A DNA stretch of 64,000 bases from CF-162 sp040882565 (GTDB lineage Bacteria > Chloroflexota > Dehalococcoidia > SM23-28-2 > RBG-16-64-32), in contig JBBEAZ010000044.1 in assembly GCA_040882565.1 (NCBI GenBank), positions 124,001-188,000 on the forward strand, in the 5' to 3' direction. Of the stretch, positions 9,201 through 17,436 are shown in pieces. Below the pieces are notes generated by a model. The model saw only the letters and a list, made by a program, of their open reading frames with translations, was not told the DNA's origin and ran no database searches. Position numbers and translations under genes: made by a program. Position 1 is the stretch's first letter, and the number at the start of each line of letters is the position of its first letter.

Positions 9201-10971
9201 CGACGAGCTGCAGATCAAGATGGCGCAGGGCGCGAAGCCCGGCGAAGGTGGTCAGCTTCCCGGCCACAAGGTCTACCCCTGGATCGCCGAAGTGCGCTAC
9301 TCGACGCCCGGCGTCGGCCTGATCAGCCCGCCCCCGCACCACGACATCTACTCAATCGAAGACCTGGCGCAACTGATCCACGATCTCAAGAACGCCAACT
9401 CGCGCGCCCGCATCAACGTCAAGTTGGTGGCTGAAGTCGGCGTCGGCACAGTTGCCGCCGGCGTCGCCAAGGCGAAGTCAGACGTCGTCCTGATCAGCGG
9501 CCACGACGGCGGCACCGGCGCGAGCCCGCTGACCTCGATCAAGCACGCCGGTATCCCCTGGGAACTCGGCCTCGCCGAGACCCAGCAGACGCTCGTCCTC
9601 AACAACCTGCGCGACCGCATCGTCGTCCAGACCGATGGTCAGATGAAGACCGGGCGCGACGTTATCATCGGCGCACTTCTCGGTGCGGAGGAATACGGCT
9701 TCGCCACAGCTCCGCTGATCGTCATGGGCTGCATCATGATGCGTGTCTGTCACCTCGACACGTGCCCTGTCGGCATCGCCACCCAGAACCCGGTCCTGCG
9801 CGAGAAGTTCGACGGCCAGGCAGAGCACGTCGTCAATTTCTTCCGCTTCATCGCCGAGGAGATCCGCGAATACCTGGCGGCGATGGGTTACCGCAAGCTG
9901 GACGACGTGATCGGCCGTAGCGACCTGCTGGACATGCGCCGCGCGATCGACCACTACAAGGCGCGCGGCCTCGACTTCTCGGCGATCTTCTACCGGCCGG
10001 ACGTTGGCCCGGACGTGGCGACTCATTGCATCACGACACAGGACCACGGGCTCGACAAGGCCCTAGACCAGCAGATCCTGCCGCGGGTGAAGCCGGCGCT
10101 GGACAAGGGCAAGAAGGTCGAGTTCGAGATGCCGATCCGCAACGTCAACCGCACCGTGGGCACGATAACGGGCAGCGAGCTGTCCCGCAAGTACGGCCTC
10201 GACGGCCTGCCCGACGACACGATCAAGATCCACTTCAAGGGCTCTGCGGGCCAGAGCTTCGGCGCTTTCGTGCCCCGCGGCATGACGCTCTTCCTTGAGG
10301 GCGACTCGAACGACTACTGCGGCAAGGGCCTCTCCGGCGGCAAGCTCATCGTCTTCCCCGACAAGGAATCGACCTTTGTGCCGGAGGAGAACATCCTGAT
10401 CGGCAATGTCGCCCTCTACGGCGCGACGAGCGGCATGCTCTTCGCGCGCGGAGTCGCCGGCGAGCGCTTCGCGGTGCGCAACTCGGGCGCGATGGCCGTG
10501 ATCGAAGGTGTCGGCGACCACGCCTGCGAGTACATGACCGGCGGCCGTGTCGTCATCATCGGCAAGTCCGGGCGCAACTTTGCGGCTGGCATGAGCGGCG
10601 GCATCGCCTTCGTCCACGACCCGGACGGCGACTTCCACATCCGTTGCAACAAGGAAATGGTGGATCTCGAGAAGCTGGACGACGCCGAGGACCTGGACCT
10701 GGTCCGCGGCCTGCTCGAGCGCCACCGCGAGTACACCGGCAGCACCGTCGCCGCCGGGATGCTGGCGCAGTGGCCGGCGATTGCCGACAAGTTCGTCAAG
10801 GTGATGCCCAAGGACTACAAGCGCGTCCTCCTCGAGCAGCTCGAGCAGACCCGCGCCGTCAGCCCAGGCAAAGCCACGACCAACGGCAAGAACGAGAAGA
10901 ACGGCCGCAACGGCGCGAAGCGCCGCACCAACGGCACTCCCGCGAAGGCGCGAAAGACCGCGCGTGGGTAA
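6262..10971 (+). CDS. gltB: Glutamate synthase large subunit
   Basis: Catalyses transfer of the glutamine amide to 2-oxoglutarate, giving two glutamates. The 1569 residues show all family parts in order. A propeptide of about 40 residues is followed by the N-terminal nucleophile Cys41 (HDSCGVGF) of the class II amidotransferase domain. A central domain follows, then the FMN domain from about residue 912 (MSFGSIGAEAHETLAIAMNR, GGKSNTGEGGED). The three cysteines of the 3Fe-4S cluster lie near residues 1157-1168 (CIMMRVCHLDTC). Last comes the GXGXG beta-helix. A basic Asn/Lys-rich tail of about 35 residues is unusual. AGGAGAGGG precedes the ATG. It overlaps gltD by 8 nt. Cytoplasmic, assembling with GltD. 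Confidence 0.98.
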   Translation: MDEHTFSRIRIKRRSASPGKPAQTQPAPQGLYDGKHEHDSCGVGFLVHLKGRKSHKVIDDGITALEHLEHRGACGCEVNTGDGAGVLIQIPHDFFAHVCAHEGIRLPQKSSHYGVGLLFTSRNEKARKDAMAIFAIIVEDEGQHLLGWREVPTNNASLGASALAAEPVMYHVFVGRGTDSRDDDSEAGDVAFERKLYVIRKRFEIALHRFGIPDASSFYFASLSCRTLVYKGMLIATQLREYFPDLSDPRLTSALCMFHSRFSTNTFPSWKLAHPYRMISHNGEINTLRGNINWMRAREALFESQAIPDIQKIIPIIDEQGSDTACFDNALELLTMTGRPVEHAVMMMIPEPWDGHESMSQEKKDFYRYHSCLMEPWDGPASIAFTDGTKIGAVLDRNGLRPSRYYVTKDDYVIMASEVGVLPIKPENVLHKGRLQPGRMFLVDMAEGRIIDDTELKHRMASEKPYGEWLKANLKTINDLPKVKPAPPLKGDALMQKQIAFGYTVEDLKYILGPMARDSQEAVGSMGTDTPLAVLSDKPQPLYNYFKQLFAQVTNPPLDAIREEIVTSVGTTIGPEGDLLDPQPENARMVEIKSPFISNEDLARFKAAKNGTVMTEVLPILFPAAEGPKGLDRAMQRLCEETDAALGRGARILILSDRGVDKDNAPIPALLATAGLHNHLVRERKRTQVGLVLETGDAREGHHFSLLIGYGAGAVNPYLALDTLTQMRDEGLMEADMPYEEAVEHYLKACKKSVVKIMSKMGISTIQSYRGAQIFEAIGLGQDFIDHYFTYTASRIGGVGIEEIAVDTLSHHARAFPERDGGLAELLWGGQYQWRRDGEFHLFNPETVFKLQHSTRAGRQEIFKEYSRMVDDQSERLCTLRGLFEIESDRAPIPIDEVEPAEAIFHRFATGAMSFGSIGAEAHETLAIAMNRIGGKSNTGEGGEDRRRFKPDANGDLRRSAIKQVASGRFGVTSEYLVNADELQIKMAQGAKPGEGGQLPGHKVYPWIAEVRYSTPGVGLISPPPHHDIYSIEDLAQLIHDLKNANSRARINVKLVAEVGVGTVAAGVAKAKSDVVLISGHDGGTGASPLTSIKHAGIPWELGLAETQQTLVLNNLRDRIVVQTDGQMKTGRDVIIGALLGAEEYGFATAPLIVMGCIMMRVCHLDTCPVGIATQNPVLREKFDGQAEHVVNFFRFIAEEIREYLAAMGYRKLDDVIGRSDLLDMRRAIDHYKARGLDFSAIFYRPDVGPDVATHCITTQDHGLDKALDQQILPRVKPALDKGKKVEFEMPIRNVNRTVGTITGSELSRKYGLDGLPDDTIKIHFKGSAGQSFGAFVPRGMTLFLEGDSNDYCGKGLSGGKLIVFPDKESTFVPEENILIGNVALYGATSGMLFARGVAGERFAVRNSGAMAVIEGVGDHACEYMTGGRVVIIGKSGRNFAAGMSGGIAFVHDPDGDFHIRCNKEMVDLEKLDDAEDLDLVRGLLERHREYTGSTVAAGMLAQWPAIADKFVKVMPKDYKRVLLEQLEQTRAVSPGKATTNGKNEKNGRNGAKRRTNGTPAKARKTARG

Positions 10972-12400
10972 GCCGACCGGCTTCATGGAGTTCGCGCGCG
11001 AGACGCCCAAGCGGCGTCCCGTGAAGAAGCGCGTCCACGACTGGCTGGAGGTGTATCTTGAATACCCGCCAGAGAACCTGCGCAAGCAGGCGTCGCGCTG
11101 CATGGACTGCGGCATCCCCTTCTGCCACCAGGGCTGTCCCCTCGGCAACATCATCCCGGACTGGAACGACCTCGCGTACCGCGACCTCTGGCACGAGGCG
11201 ATCGACCGCCTGCACGCGACGAACAACTTCCCGGAGTTCACCGGCCGCCTGTGCCCTGCGCCCTGCGAGGCCGCTTGCGTCCTCGGCATCAACGACGACC
11301 CCGTGACGATCAAGCAGATCGAGCTGACGATCATCGAGCACGCCTGGCAGGAAGGCTGGATCAAGCCCGAACCGCCGGAGCGCCTCACCGGCAAGCGCGT
11401 CGCCGTCATCGGCTCCGGGTCCGCGGGGATGGCGGCAGCGCAGCAACTGGCCCGCGCCGGTCACGCGGTCACCCTGTTCGAGCGCGACAGCCGCATCGGC
11501 GGCCTCCTGCGCTACGGCATCCCTGACTTCAAGATGGAGAAGTGGGTGATCGACCGCCGCATGGAGCAGATGGCGGCGGAAGGCGTTGAGTTCCGCACGA
11601 ACGCCAACGTCGGCGTGGACATCGACGCGCGTGACCTGCTGAAGGAGTACGATGCGCTCTGCCTGACCGGCGGCGCGACACAGCCGCGCGACTTGACGGT
11701 CCCAGGCCGCGAGCTCACAGGCACTTATTTCGCGATGGAGTTCCTGCCCCTGCAGAACAAGCGCAACGCCGGTGACGAGATCCCCGATCCGCAATTCATC
11801 TCGGCGAAGGGCAAGCGCGTCATCATCCTCGGCGGCGGCGATACCGGCGCGGACTGCCTTGGGACCGTCCACCGCCAGGGCGCCAAGTCCGTCATGCAAA
11901 TGGAGATCCTCCCGCGTCCACCCGAGCACCGCGCTTCCGACGCACCGTGGCCAACCTATCCGAACATCTACCGTGTCTCCTCGGCCCACGAAGAGGGCGG
12001 CGAGCGCGAGTACTCTGTGCAGACAACGAAGCTCTCCGGCGAGAACGGCGTGCTCCAGAAACTCCACGGCTGCACGGTCGAATTCGCCCGCGAAGACGAC
12101 CGGATGGTGATGAAGGAAGTCCCCGGCACGGAGTTTGAAGAGCCGGTGGACCTGCTGCTGCTGGCGATGGGCTTCCTCGGCCCGGAGCGCTACATGCTCG
12201 AACAACTCGGCGTCGAACTGAACGCCCGCGGCAACGTCGCCGCGGACAAGGACAAGATGACGAGCGTCCCCGGTGTCTTCACAGCCGGCGACATGACGCG
12301 CGGCCAGTCCCTGATCGTCTGGGCGATCCAGGAAGGCCGCACCGCCGCCCGCGGCATCGACCGCTACCTGACGGGCGAAACTGCCCTCCCTGGCAACTAG
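10964..12400 (+). CDS. gltD: Glutamate synthase small subunit
   Basis: FAD protein that takes electrons from NAD(P)H and passes them through 4Fe-4S clusters to GltB. The 478-residue product has the N-terminal cysteine clusters CMDCGIPFCHQGCPLGN and CPAPCEAAC, the FAD dinucleotide fold VAVIGSGSAGMAAAQQLA, and the NAD(P)H fold VIILGGGDTGADCLGT. It starts at a GTG overlapping the end of gltB, which indicates translational coupling and equal subunit production. Length and motifs match the family. Confidence 0.97.
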   Translation: MGKPTGFMEFARETPKRRPVKKRVHDWLEVYLEYPPENLRKQASRCMDCGIPFCHQGCPLGNIIPDWNDLAYRDLWHEAIDRLHATNNFPEFTGRLCPAPCEAACVLGINDDPVTIKQIELTIIEHAWQEGWIKPEPPERLTGKRVAVIGSGSAGMAAAQQLARAGHAVTLFERDSRIGGLLRYGIPDFKMEKWVIDRRMEQMAAEGVEFRTNANVGVDIDARDLLKEYDALCLTGGATQPRDLTVPGRELTGTYFAMEFLPLQNKRNAGDEIPDPQFISAKGKRVIILGGGDTGADCLGTVHRQGAKSVMQMEILPRPPEHRASDAPWPTYPNIYRVSSAHEEGGEREYSVQTTKLSGENGVLQKLHGCTVEFAREDDRMVMKEVPGTEFEEPVDLLLLAMGFLGPERYMLEQLGVELNARGNVAADKDKMTSVPGVFTAGDMTRGQSLIVWAIQEGRTAARGIDRYLTGETALPGN

Positions 12401-12403
12401 CAC

Positions 12404-12449
12404 CCGTACAATTGATGCCGTACAGATTATACCGTACAATTATGTACGG
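12404..12449 (+). promoter_or_regulatory. Toxin-antitoxin operator: three 14-bp-spaced iterons and promoter
   Basis: CCGTACA occurs at 12404, 12418 and 12432, each exactly 14 bp apart. The third copy is half of a perfect inverted repeat, CCGTACA-ATTA-TGTACGG (12432-12449). Inside lie TTGATG (12412-12417) and, after 17 bp, TACAAT (12435-12440), a good promoter. Binding of the downstream ribbon-helix-helix protein here would cover the -10 box and give autorepression, as is usual for toxin-antitoxin loci. Confidence 0.7.
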
Positions 12450-12450
12450 G

Positions 12451-12717
12451 ATGAAGTACAACGAGCGCATCGAGATACGGCTGGATCCCGAACACGCGCG
12501 CAAGGTGGCGGAGTTGCGCGAGGTGTATCACGCGACGACTTCCGATGTTGTGCGCAAGTCGATCGATGCCGCTCACCAGGAGTTGGTCGAGCGGAAACGC
12601 AAGGAAGCGCTAGACTGGATCGTTTCGCACGAGGGCTTCGAGGACGTTCCAGACGTCGAGACAATTAAACGTCAATCCGGGCGCAGCAACGATCCAGAGC
12701 TCCTTGATCCATATTGA
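12451..12717 (+). CDS. Ribbon-helix-helix antitoxin
   Basis: An 88-residue protein whose first 45 residues form a ribbon-helix-helix domain: strand ERIEIRLD, helix EHARKVAELREVYH, turn, helix TSDVVRKSIDAAHQELVE. The acidic C-terminus would bind the toxin. Longer starts (12412, 12442) lie inside or upstream of the promoter, so the ATG at 12451 is chosen. It follows the -10 box by only 10 nt, suggesting leaderless translation. It overlaps the PIN toxin gene by 14 nt. Role inferred: neutralise the PIN nuclease and repress the operon. Confidence 0.8.
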   Translation: MKYNERIEIRLDPEHARKVAELREVYHATTSDVVRKSIDAAHQELVERKRKEALDWIVSHEGFEDVPDVETIKRQSGRSNDPELLDPY

Positions 12718-13150
12718 CGCAAACGTCTTTTTCTACGCCGCCGGGCGCGAGCATGACCTCAAAAGGCCTGCGGAACGCGTGCTCGCCCTTGCGCGAGGTC
12801 ATCGAGACTTCTTCACCGACGCAGAAGTCTTTCAGGAAATCCTCCACCGATTCCTTGCCCTGCGGGTTTGGTCTGAGCAGGGCGTCTGGCTCGTTCGCTT
12901 TGCTGAATTGATGCGTGGGCGCACGGAACCCATGATCGCAGAGGATGTAGAACGGGCCGGGGAACTCGCAGTAAGGTACCAGTCGCTCTCCGCCCGTGAC
13001 CTCATACACGTCGCCATCATGCGGCGCGTTGGCTCCAGTCACATCGTGTCCGCGGACCGTGGCTTCGACGCGATCGACGGCATCACGCGTTTCGATCCAC
13101 TGCTGGTCGACGAGTGGCAGTCGCTCGTCACCGCCGACACGGACACCTAG
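12704..13150 (+). CDS. PIN-domain ribonuclease toxin (VapC-like)
   Basis: A 148-residue PIN domain. Conserved acidic residues are visible as IDANVFFYA (first Asp), FTDAEVFQEIL (Asp/Glu), ARDLIHVAIM (Asp) and SADRGFDAI (last Asp), the usual metal-binding quartet of VapC-type RNases. Translation starts at TTG (ligand-type start IHIDANVF) inside the antitoxin gene, which keeps toxin output below antitoxin. The target is not predictable from sequence. Confidence 0.85.
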   Translation: MIHIDANVFFYAAGREHDLKRPAERVLALARGHRDFFTDAEVFQEILHRFLALRVWSEQGVWLVRFAELMRGRTEPMIAEDVERAGELAVRYQSLSARDLIHVAIMRRVGSSHIVSADRGFDAIDGITRFDPLLVDEWQSLVTADTDT

Positions 13151-13245
13151 ACCCGCTTACTCACGCCCGCTTACAATTCGCTCGTGCCCCTGCCCGGCGC
13201 TGCCACGCGCCCGCACTGCTTTCATCCTCTGAACGGAGGCAACAC

Positions 13246-14811
13246 GTGCCCGAAAAGGTAAGCATCGATGTCATCCCGGACATCCGCGACGCCGTCTTTG
13301 ACCTCGTCTCGTCCTATCCGAAGAGCAAGCGCTTCTGCCGCTACGCCGACGTCCGCCTCGAGATCACCCAGGGGAAAGTCGCCGTCGCCGAGAACGGGAT
13401 GGACAAGTTCGGTGGTGAGGACTACGAATTCGCCTTCGGCGTCCGCGTCCTCGCCGGCGACCGTGTCTCCTCGCCCGGTTACTTCGGCGAGCTTGTCGGT
13501 ACGGCTGACCTGCCACGGCTGCAAGAGCGCCTGATGGACGCGCTCGATCACGCCTACGGACGCGCCGTCGCGAACGCCCGCGGCAAGCAGGCCGCGCGAA
13601 GCCGCTACGGGGCACTCGGCAGCTCGCTCTACGACATGACGCTGGCCCCGATCGACGTACGCCAGGACGAGACGCACGCACAGTACGAAATCGACCCGCG
13701 AGAGCTGCGCCTCGACGACGCTGTCAGCTACGTCCGTGACGTCTCTGCGCGCGTCCGCGACCTCGATTCCGGCGTCGTCTACAACTACGTCTCGGCGTTC
13801 ACGCAGCTGCAGCGGCAGTTGTTCGTCAGTAGCGAGGGCGCCAACATCCAGCAGTCGTTTGCCGTCTCGCAGGGGACGACATTCGTCATCGCCCAGGGCG
13901 AAGACGGCCACCAGGAGATGTACGACTACACCGGCCACCAGCGCGGATGGGAACTGATCACCCACGGCGTCGACGAGGAGTTCATCAAGTTCCCGCATCT
14001 CATGGACTTCTCGCTGGAACTGGCCCGTGACGCCGTCGCGCTCTGCGCCTGCAAGCCACTGAAGGCAACTGACAAGGATGTCGTCGTCGTCACGGACCCG
14101 CATTACAACGCGCTTCTCTGCCACGAAGTCGTCGGCCACCCGACGGAACTGGACCGGGCACTCAAGTTCGAGACAGGCTACGCCGGCCGCTCCTGGTTCC
14201 TGCGCGACATGAACGAGAACCAGCTCGGCAAGCGTGTGGGTTCGGATCTCGTAACCGCATTCAGCGACCCTACGATCGACGGCTTTGGCCACTACATGTA
14301 TGACGACGAGGGCACGCCCGCGCGGCGCATCTACCACTTCGACAAGGGCATCTTCAACGGTTTCTCGAACAGCCGGCAAACGGCCGCCACTGTCGGCGCC
14401 GAGCCGAATGGTCATTACAAGGCGACCGACGCCTCCCTTGTGCCGCTCATCCGCATGTCCAACACTGCCTTCTCGCCCGGCGACCGCGACCCGCACGACA
14501 TCCTCCGCGAGGTGAAGGACGGCTACTTCATCGTCGGCCACCGCATCCCCTCGATCGCCGAATCCCGCGAGAACTTCCGGATTACCGCGATGAAGGTGTA
14601 CAAGATCGAGAACGGTGAGATCGGCGAGATGTTCCGCGACGGCGGCCTGATGAGCGACACGCGCGACTTCTTCATGAACGTCGACGCGGTCGGCGACGAC
14701 TTCCAGCTTTATTCGATCCCCAACTGCGGCAAGGGCCAGCCGATGCAGACCAAGCGCATGTCCAACGGCGGCCCTACCATGCGCTCACGCGCGCGCCTGA
14801 CGGGGCGCTAG
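13246..14811 (+). CDS. tldD: TldD metalloprotease subunit
   Basis: Zn-dependent peptidase of the TldD/TldE (PmbA) pair, which degrades or matures modified peptides by cleaving unfolded chains threaded into the complex. The 521-residue product has the family HExxxH motif as HEVVGHPTELD near residue 293, and the C-terminal NCGKGQP loop seen in TldD. GTG at 13246 is preceded by GGAGG; the frame is open from 13114 but without a site. TACAAT at 13172-13177 may be its -10 box. The partner TldE lies at 17437, separated by two unrelated genes. Confidence 0.9.
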   Translation: MPEKVSIDVIPDIRDAVFDLVSSYPKSKRFCRYADVRLEITQGKVAVAENGMDKFGGEDYEFAFGVRVLAGDRVSSPGYFGELVGTADLPRLQERLMDALDHAYGRAVANARGKQAARSRYGALGSSLYDMTLAPIDVRQDETHAQYEIDPRELRLDDAVSYVRDVSARVRDLDSGVVYNYVSAFTQLQRQLFVSSEGANIQQSFAVSQGTTFVIAQGEDGHQEMYDYTGHQRGWELITHGVDEEFIKFPHLMDFSLELARDAVALCACKPLKATDKDVVVVTDPHYNALLCHEVVGHPTELDRALKFETGYAGRSWFLRDMNENQLGKRVGSDLVTAFSDPTIDGFGHYMYDDEGTPARRIYHFDKGIFNGFSNSRQTAATVGAEPNGHYKATDASLVPLIRMSNTAFSPGDRDPHDILREVKDGYFIVGHRIPSIAESRENFRITAMKVYKIENGEIGEMFRDGGLMSDTRDFFMNVDAVGDDFQLYSIPNCGKGQPMQTKRMSNGGPTMRSRARLTGR

Positions 14812-14817
14812 CCCTCG

Positions 14818-16869
14818 ATGACGGACCTCTGGCGCGATGCCGACGCGGGCAAGACCGACATCGAGCAACTCGTCTACCTCTCAAACCTGATCGGCTCCGA
14901 AGAAGACCTCGTGCAACCCGGCGGCGGCAACACCTCCGTCAAGCTCGAAGAGGAGGACGTGTTCGGCTGCCGTGTCCAGGCGCTCGCGGTCAAAGGCAGC
15001 GGCACCGACCTCCGCACGATCACGGCCAGCGGATTCACCCACCTCTACCTCGACCGCCTCAGCACCCTCCGCACCCGCGAAAAGATGTCCGACGAAGACA
15101 TGATGACGCTCATGCGCGCGTGCATGCTCTTCCCCGACCGCGACCCCGTCCCCAGCGTCGAGACGCCGCTCCACTCGCTAATCCCCGGGCGTTTCGTCGC
15201 CCACACCCACGACGTGGCCACCCTCTCACTCACAGCAACGCCCTCAGCGCACGACCACATCGAGCGCGCCTTTGGCGCCGACGTCGCATTCCTCGAGTAC
15301 GTGCGACCCGGATTCCCGCTGGCAAAACGAATGGCTGAGCAGTACGGCGACGGGCCACCTGCCAGCGCCATCGGCCTCGCGATGGAGAAACACGGCCTCG
15401 CCGTCTGGGGCGACACCGCGAAGGAGTGCTACACCAACCTGGTCTCGGTCATCACCCGCGCCGAGGCCTACATCGCGGAGTGCGCAAAGGGCAAGCGCGT
15501 CTTCGGCGCCGCGGTCGTCCCAGTCCTTGACGAACCGCGCCGCCGCGAGACCGCCGCAACACTGGCGCCCCTCATCCGCGGCGAGCTTGCCCGCCTCGGC
15601 TGGCGCTGCGTCCTCGCATTCGACGACTCGCCCGAGCTTCTCGAAACCGTGTCGTCCGAACATTTCCCAGACCTCGCCTCGCGCGGCGTCATGACCCCCG
15701 AACACATCATGCGCGCCGGAAGGCGGCCTCTGGTCCTCTCGCCAAACGTCGCGCCCGAACACGCCGACAACCCGATCGCCACCGCGATCGCGGCCTTCCG
15801 CGGGGAATACGAACGCTACCTCGCCGCCAACGCCCAACCCACGCCAATCCCGGACTGGCTGAAGGTCGTCGCCGTCCCCGGCGTCGGCGCCTTCTTCGCA
15901 GGGAAGGACCGTCGCAGCGCGCTCGTCGCCGCCACCTGTTACAAGGCGACGCTAGGGGCGATCGCGGGCGCGGAAGCCGTCGAGGCATTTCAGTCACTCT
16001 CCGAATCCGACGCCTGCGAGATGGAGTACTGGCCCCTCGAGCGCCGCAAGATCGAGGAAGGCTTGCGCGCAAGCAAACCACTCGACGGCAAAGTCGCGCT
16101 CGTCATCGGCGCCGCCAGCGGCATCGGCCGCGCGACTGCCGCGCGCTTCGCCGCCGAGGGCGCCCACGTCACACTCGCAGACCTCGACTTGGAGCGCGCC
16201 GAACAGGCAGCAGCTGAGATCAACGCCGCGCACGGCGAGCGGGGCTTCGCCGTCGCGGCCGACGCAGCAGAACCCGCAGCGATGGAGCACGCTGTCCGCG
16301 AGACCGTCCTGCGCTTCGGCGGGGCCGACGTCCTCTTCTACTCACCCGGCGTAGCGCCGGGACTGCACTCGGTCGCTGACATGTCAGACGAAGAAGTCAC
16401 CACACAACTCCGTGTGCACTACCAGGGCGCCGTTGCCGCCACTCGCGCTGCCTCGCAGGTCATGCTCGCGCAGGGCAACGGAGGGCGTCTGATCTACAAC
16501 GCGTCGAAGGCCGCCGTGGCGCCCGGCGAGGGCGCGGCAGCGTACGGCGCGGCCAAAGCGGCGCTAGTGCACTACGCCCGCAACGCCGCCAACGAGCTCA
16601 GCCGCCACGGCATCACGGCGAACTACATCAACGCGGACGCGATCGACACGCCGCTCTTCCGTGCACTCGTCAAGGAACGCGCCGAACGCACGGGACAGAC
16701 CGAGGAACAAACGCTCGCCCGCTACGCCGACCGCAGTATCTTCCGGACGGCAACAGTCCCGGCAGAAGCGGTGGCCGACGCCGCCCTCTGGCTCGCCTCT
16801 GATGAGTCAGCGTACACAAGTGGCTGCGTGATCACGGTGGGCGGCGGCGCGGAGGTCATGCCCCGGTGA
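14818..16869 (+). CDS. Bifunctional class II aldolase / short-chain dehydrogenase
   Basis: The 683-residue fusion resembles RhaEW-type rhamnulose-1-phosphate aldolase/lactaldehyde dehydrogenases. Residues about 20-400 form a class II aldolase domain with the zinc-type HTHDVATLSL motif near residue 128. Residues about 424-680 form an SDR with the nucleotide motif VIGAASGIGRA and the catalytic YGAAK (Tyr near 576, Lys near 580). The pairing would cleave a sugar phosphate and oxidise or reduce an aldehyde product. The true substrate is uncertain because no rhamnose genes are nearby. It starts 6 nt after tldD and shares a 4-nt overlap with the RNase HI gene. Confidence 0.85.
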   Translation: MTDLWRDADAGKTDIEQLVYLSNLIGSEEDLVQPGGGNTSVKLEEEDVFGCRVQALAVKGSGTDLRTITASGFTHLYLDRLSTLRTREKMSDEDMMTLMRACMLFPDRDPVPSVETPLHSLIPGRFVAHTHDVATLSLTATPSAHDHIERAFGADVAFLEYVRPGFPLAKRMAEQYGDGPPASAIGLAMEKHGLAVWGDTAKECYTNLVSVITRAEAYIAECAKGKRVFGAAVVPVLDEPRRRETAATLAPLIRGELARLGWRCVLAFDDSPELLETVSSEHFPDLASRGVMTPEHIMRAGRRPLVLSPNVAPEHADNPIATAIAAFRGEYERYLAANAQPTPIPDWLKVVAVPGVGAFFAGKDRRSALVAATCYKATLGAIAGAEAVEAFQSLSESDACEMEYWPLERRKIEEGLRASKPLDGKVALVIGAASGIGRATAARFAAEGAHVTLADLDLERAEQAAAEINAAHGERGFAVAADAAEPAAMEHAVRETVLRFGGADVLFYSPGVAPGLHSVADMSDEEVTTQLRVHYQGAVAATRAASQVMLAQGNGGRLIYNASKAAVAPGEGAAAYGAAKAALVHYARNAANELSRHGITANYINADAIDTPLFRALVKERAERTGQTEEQTLARYADRSIFRTATVPAEAVADAALWLASDESAYTSGCVITVGGGAEVMPR

Positions 16870-17378
16870 GCGCAAACGGCGCCGCGAAAAAGGTCACGAT
16901 CTACACCGACGGCGCCTGCATCGGCAACCCCGGCCCCGGTGGCTACGGCGTGGTCGTCCTCTACGGGCGCCATCGCCGCGAGCTCTCCGGCGGCTTCCGC
17001 CTGACCACCAATAACCGCATGGAAATCCTCGCGGCGATCGTCAGCCTCGAAGCGCTCAACGAACCCTGCCGGGTCACCCTCTACAGCGACTCGCAGTACG
17101 TCGTCAATGCGATCACCAAGGGCTGGGCGAAGAAGTGGCGGCAGAACGGCTGGCGCCGCGCCACCCGCGAGCCCGCCCTCAACCCCGACCTCTGGGAGCG
17201 TCTCCTCGCCCTCTGCGAGAAGCACGACGTCGAGTTCAAATGGGTCCGCGGCCACGCGGGCAACAAGGAAAACGAGCGCTGCGACGTCCTCGCGACGATT
17301 GCAGCGGCAGAAGCTGCGACAGGGGTGGACACGGTATACGAGTCGCTGGTCGGCGGCGCGGGAGCGAAGCTGCTGTGA
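16866..17378 (+). CDS. rnhA: Ribonuclease HI
   Basis: Cuts the RNA strand of RNA-DNA hybrids, removing primers and R-loops. The 170-residue product carries the catalytic carboxylates Asp15 (YTDGACIGNPGPGG), Glu53 (NNRMEILA), Asp75 (LYSDSQYV) and the last Asp in NERCDVLA, plus the histidine of WVRGHAG. The basic-protrusion segment (KGWAKKWRQNGWRR) is present as in E. coli RNase HI. GTG start overlaps the preceding stop (GTGA). Confidence 0.96.
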   Translation: MSANGAAKKVTIYTDGACIGNPGPGGYGVVVLYGRHRRELSGGFRLTTNNRMEILAAIVSLEALNEPCRVTLYSDSQYVVNAITKGWAKKWRQNGWRRATREPALNPDLWERLLALCEKHDVEFKWVRGHAGNKENERCDVLATIAAAEAATGVDTVYESLVGGAGAKLL

Positions 17379-17436
17379 GGGACATGGCCCTGAACACGAA
17401 TGTTGGATCGATTACTCTAGCTTATGAGGAGCCCGA

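Noticed and set aside
10859..12439. 526-codon minus-strand ORF opposite gltD
   Set aside because: Shadow of gltD, covering also the toxin-antitoxin operator.
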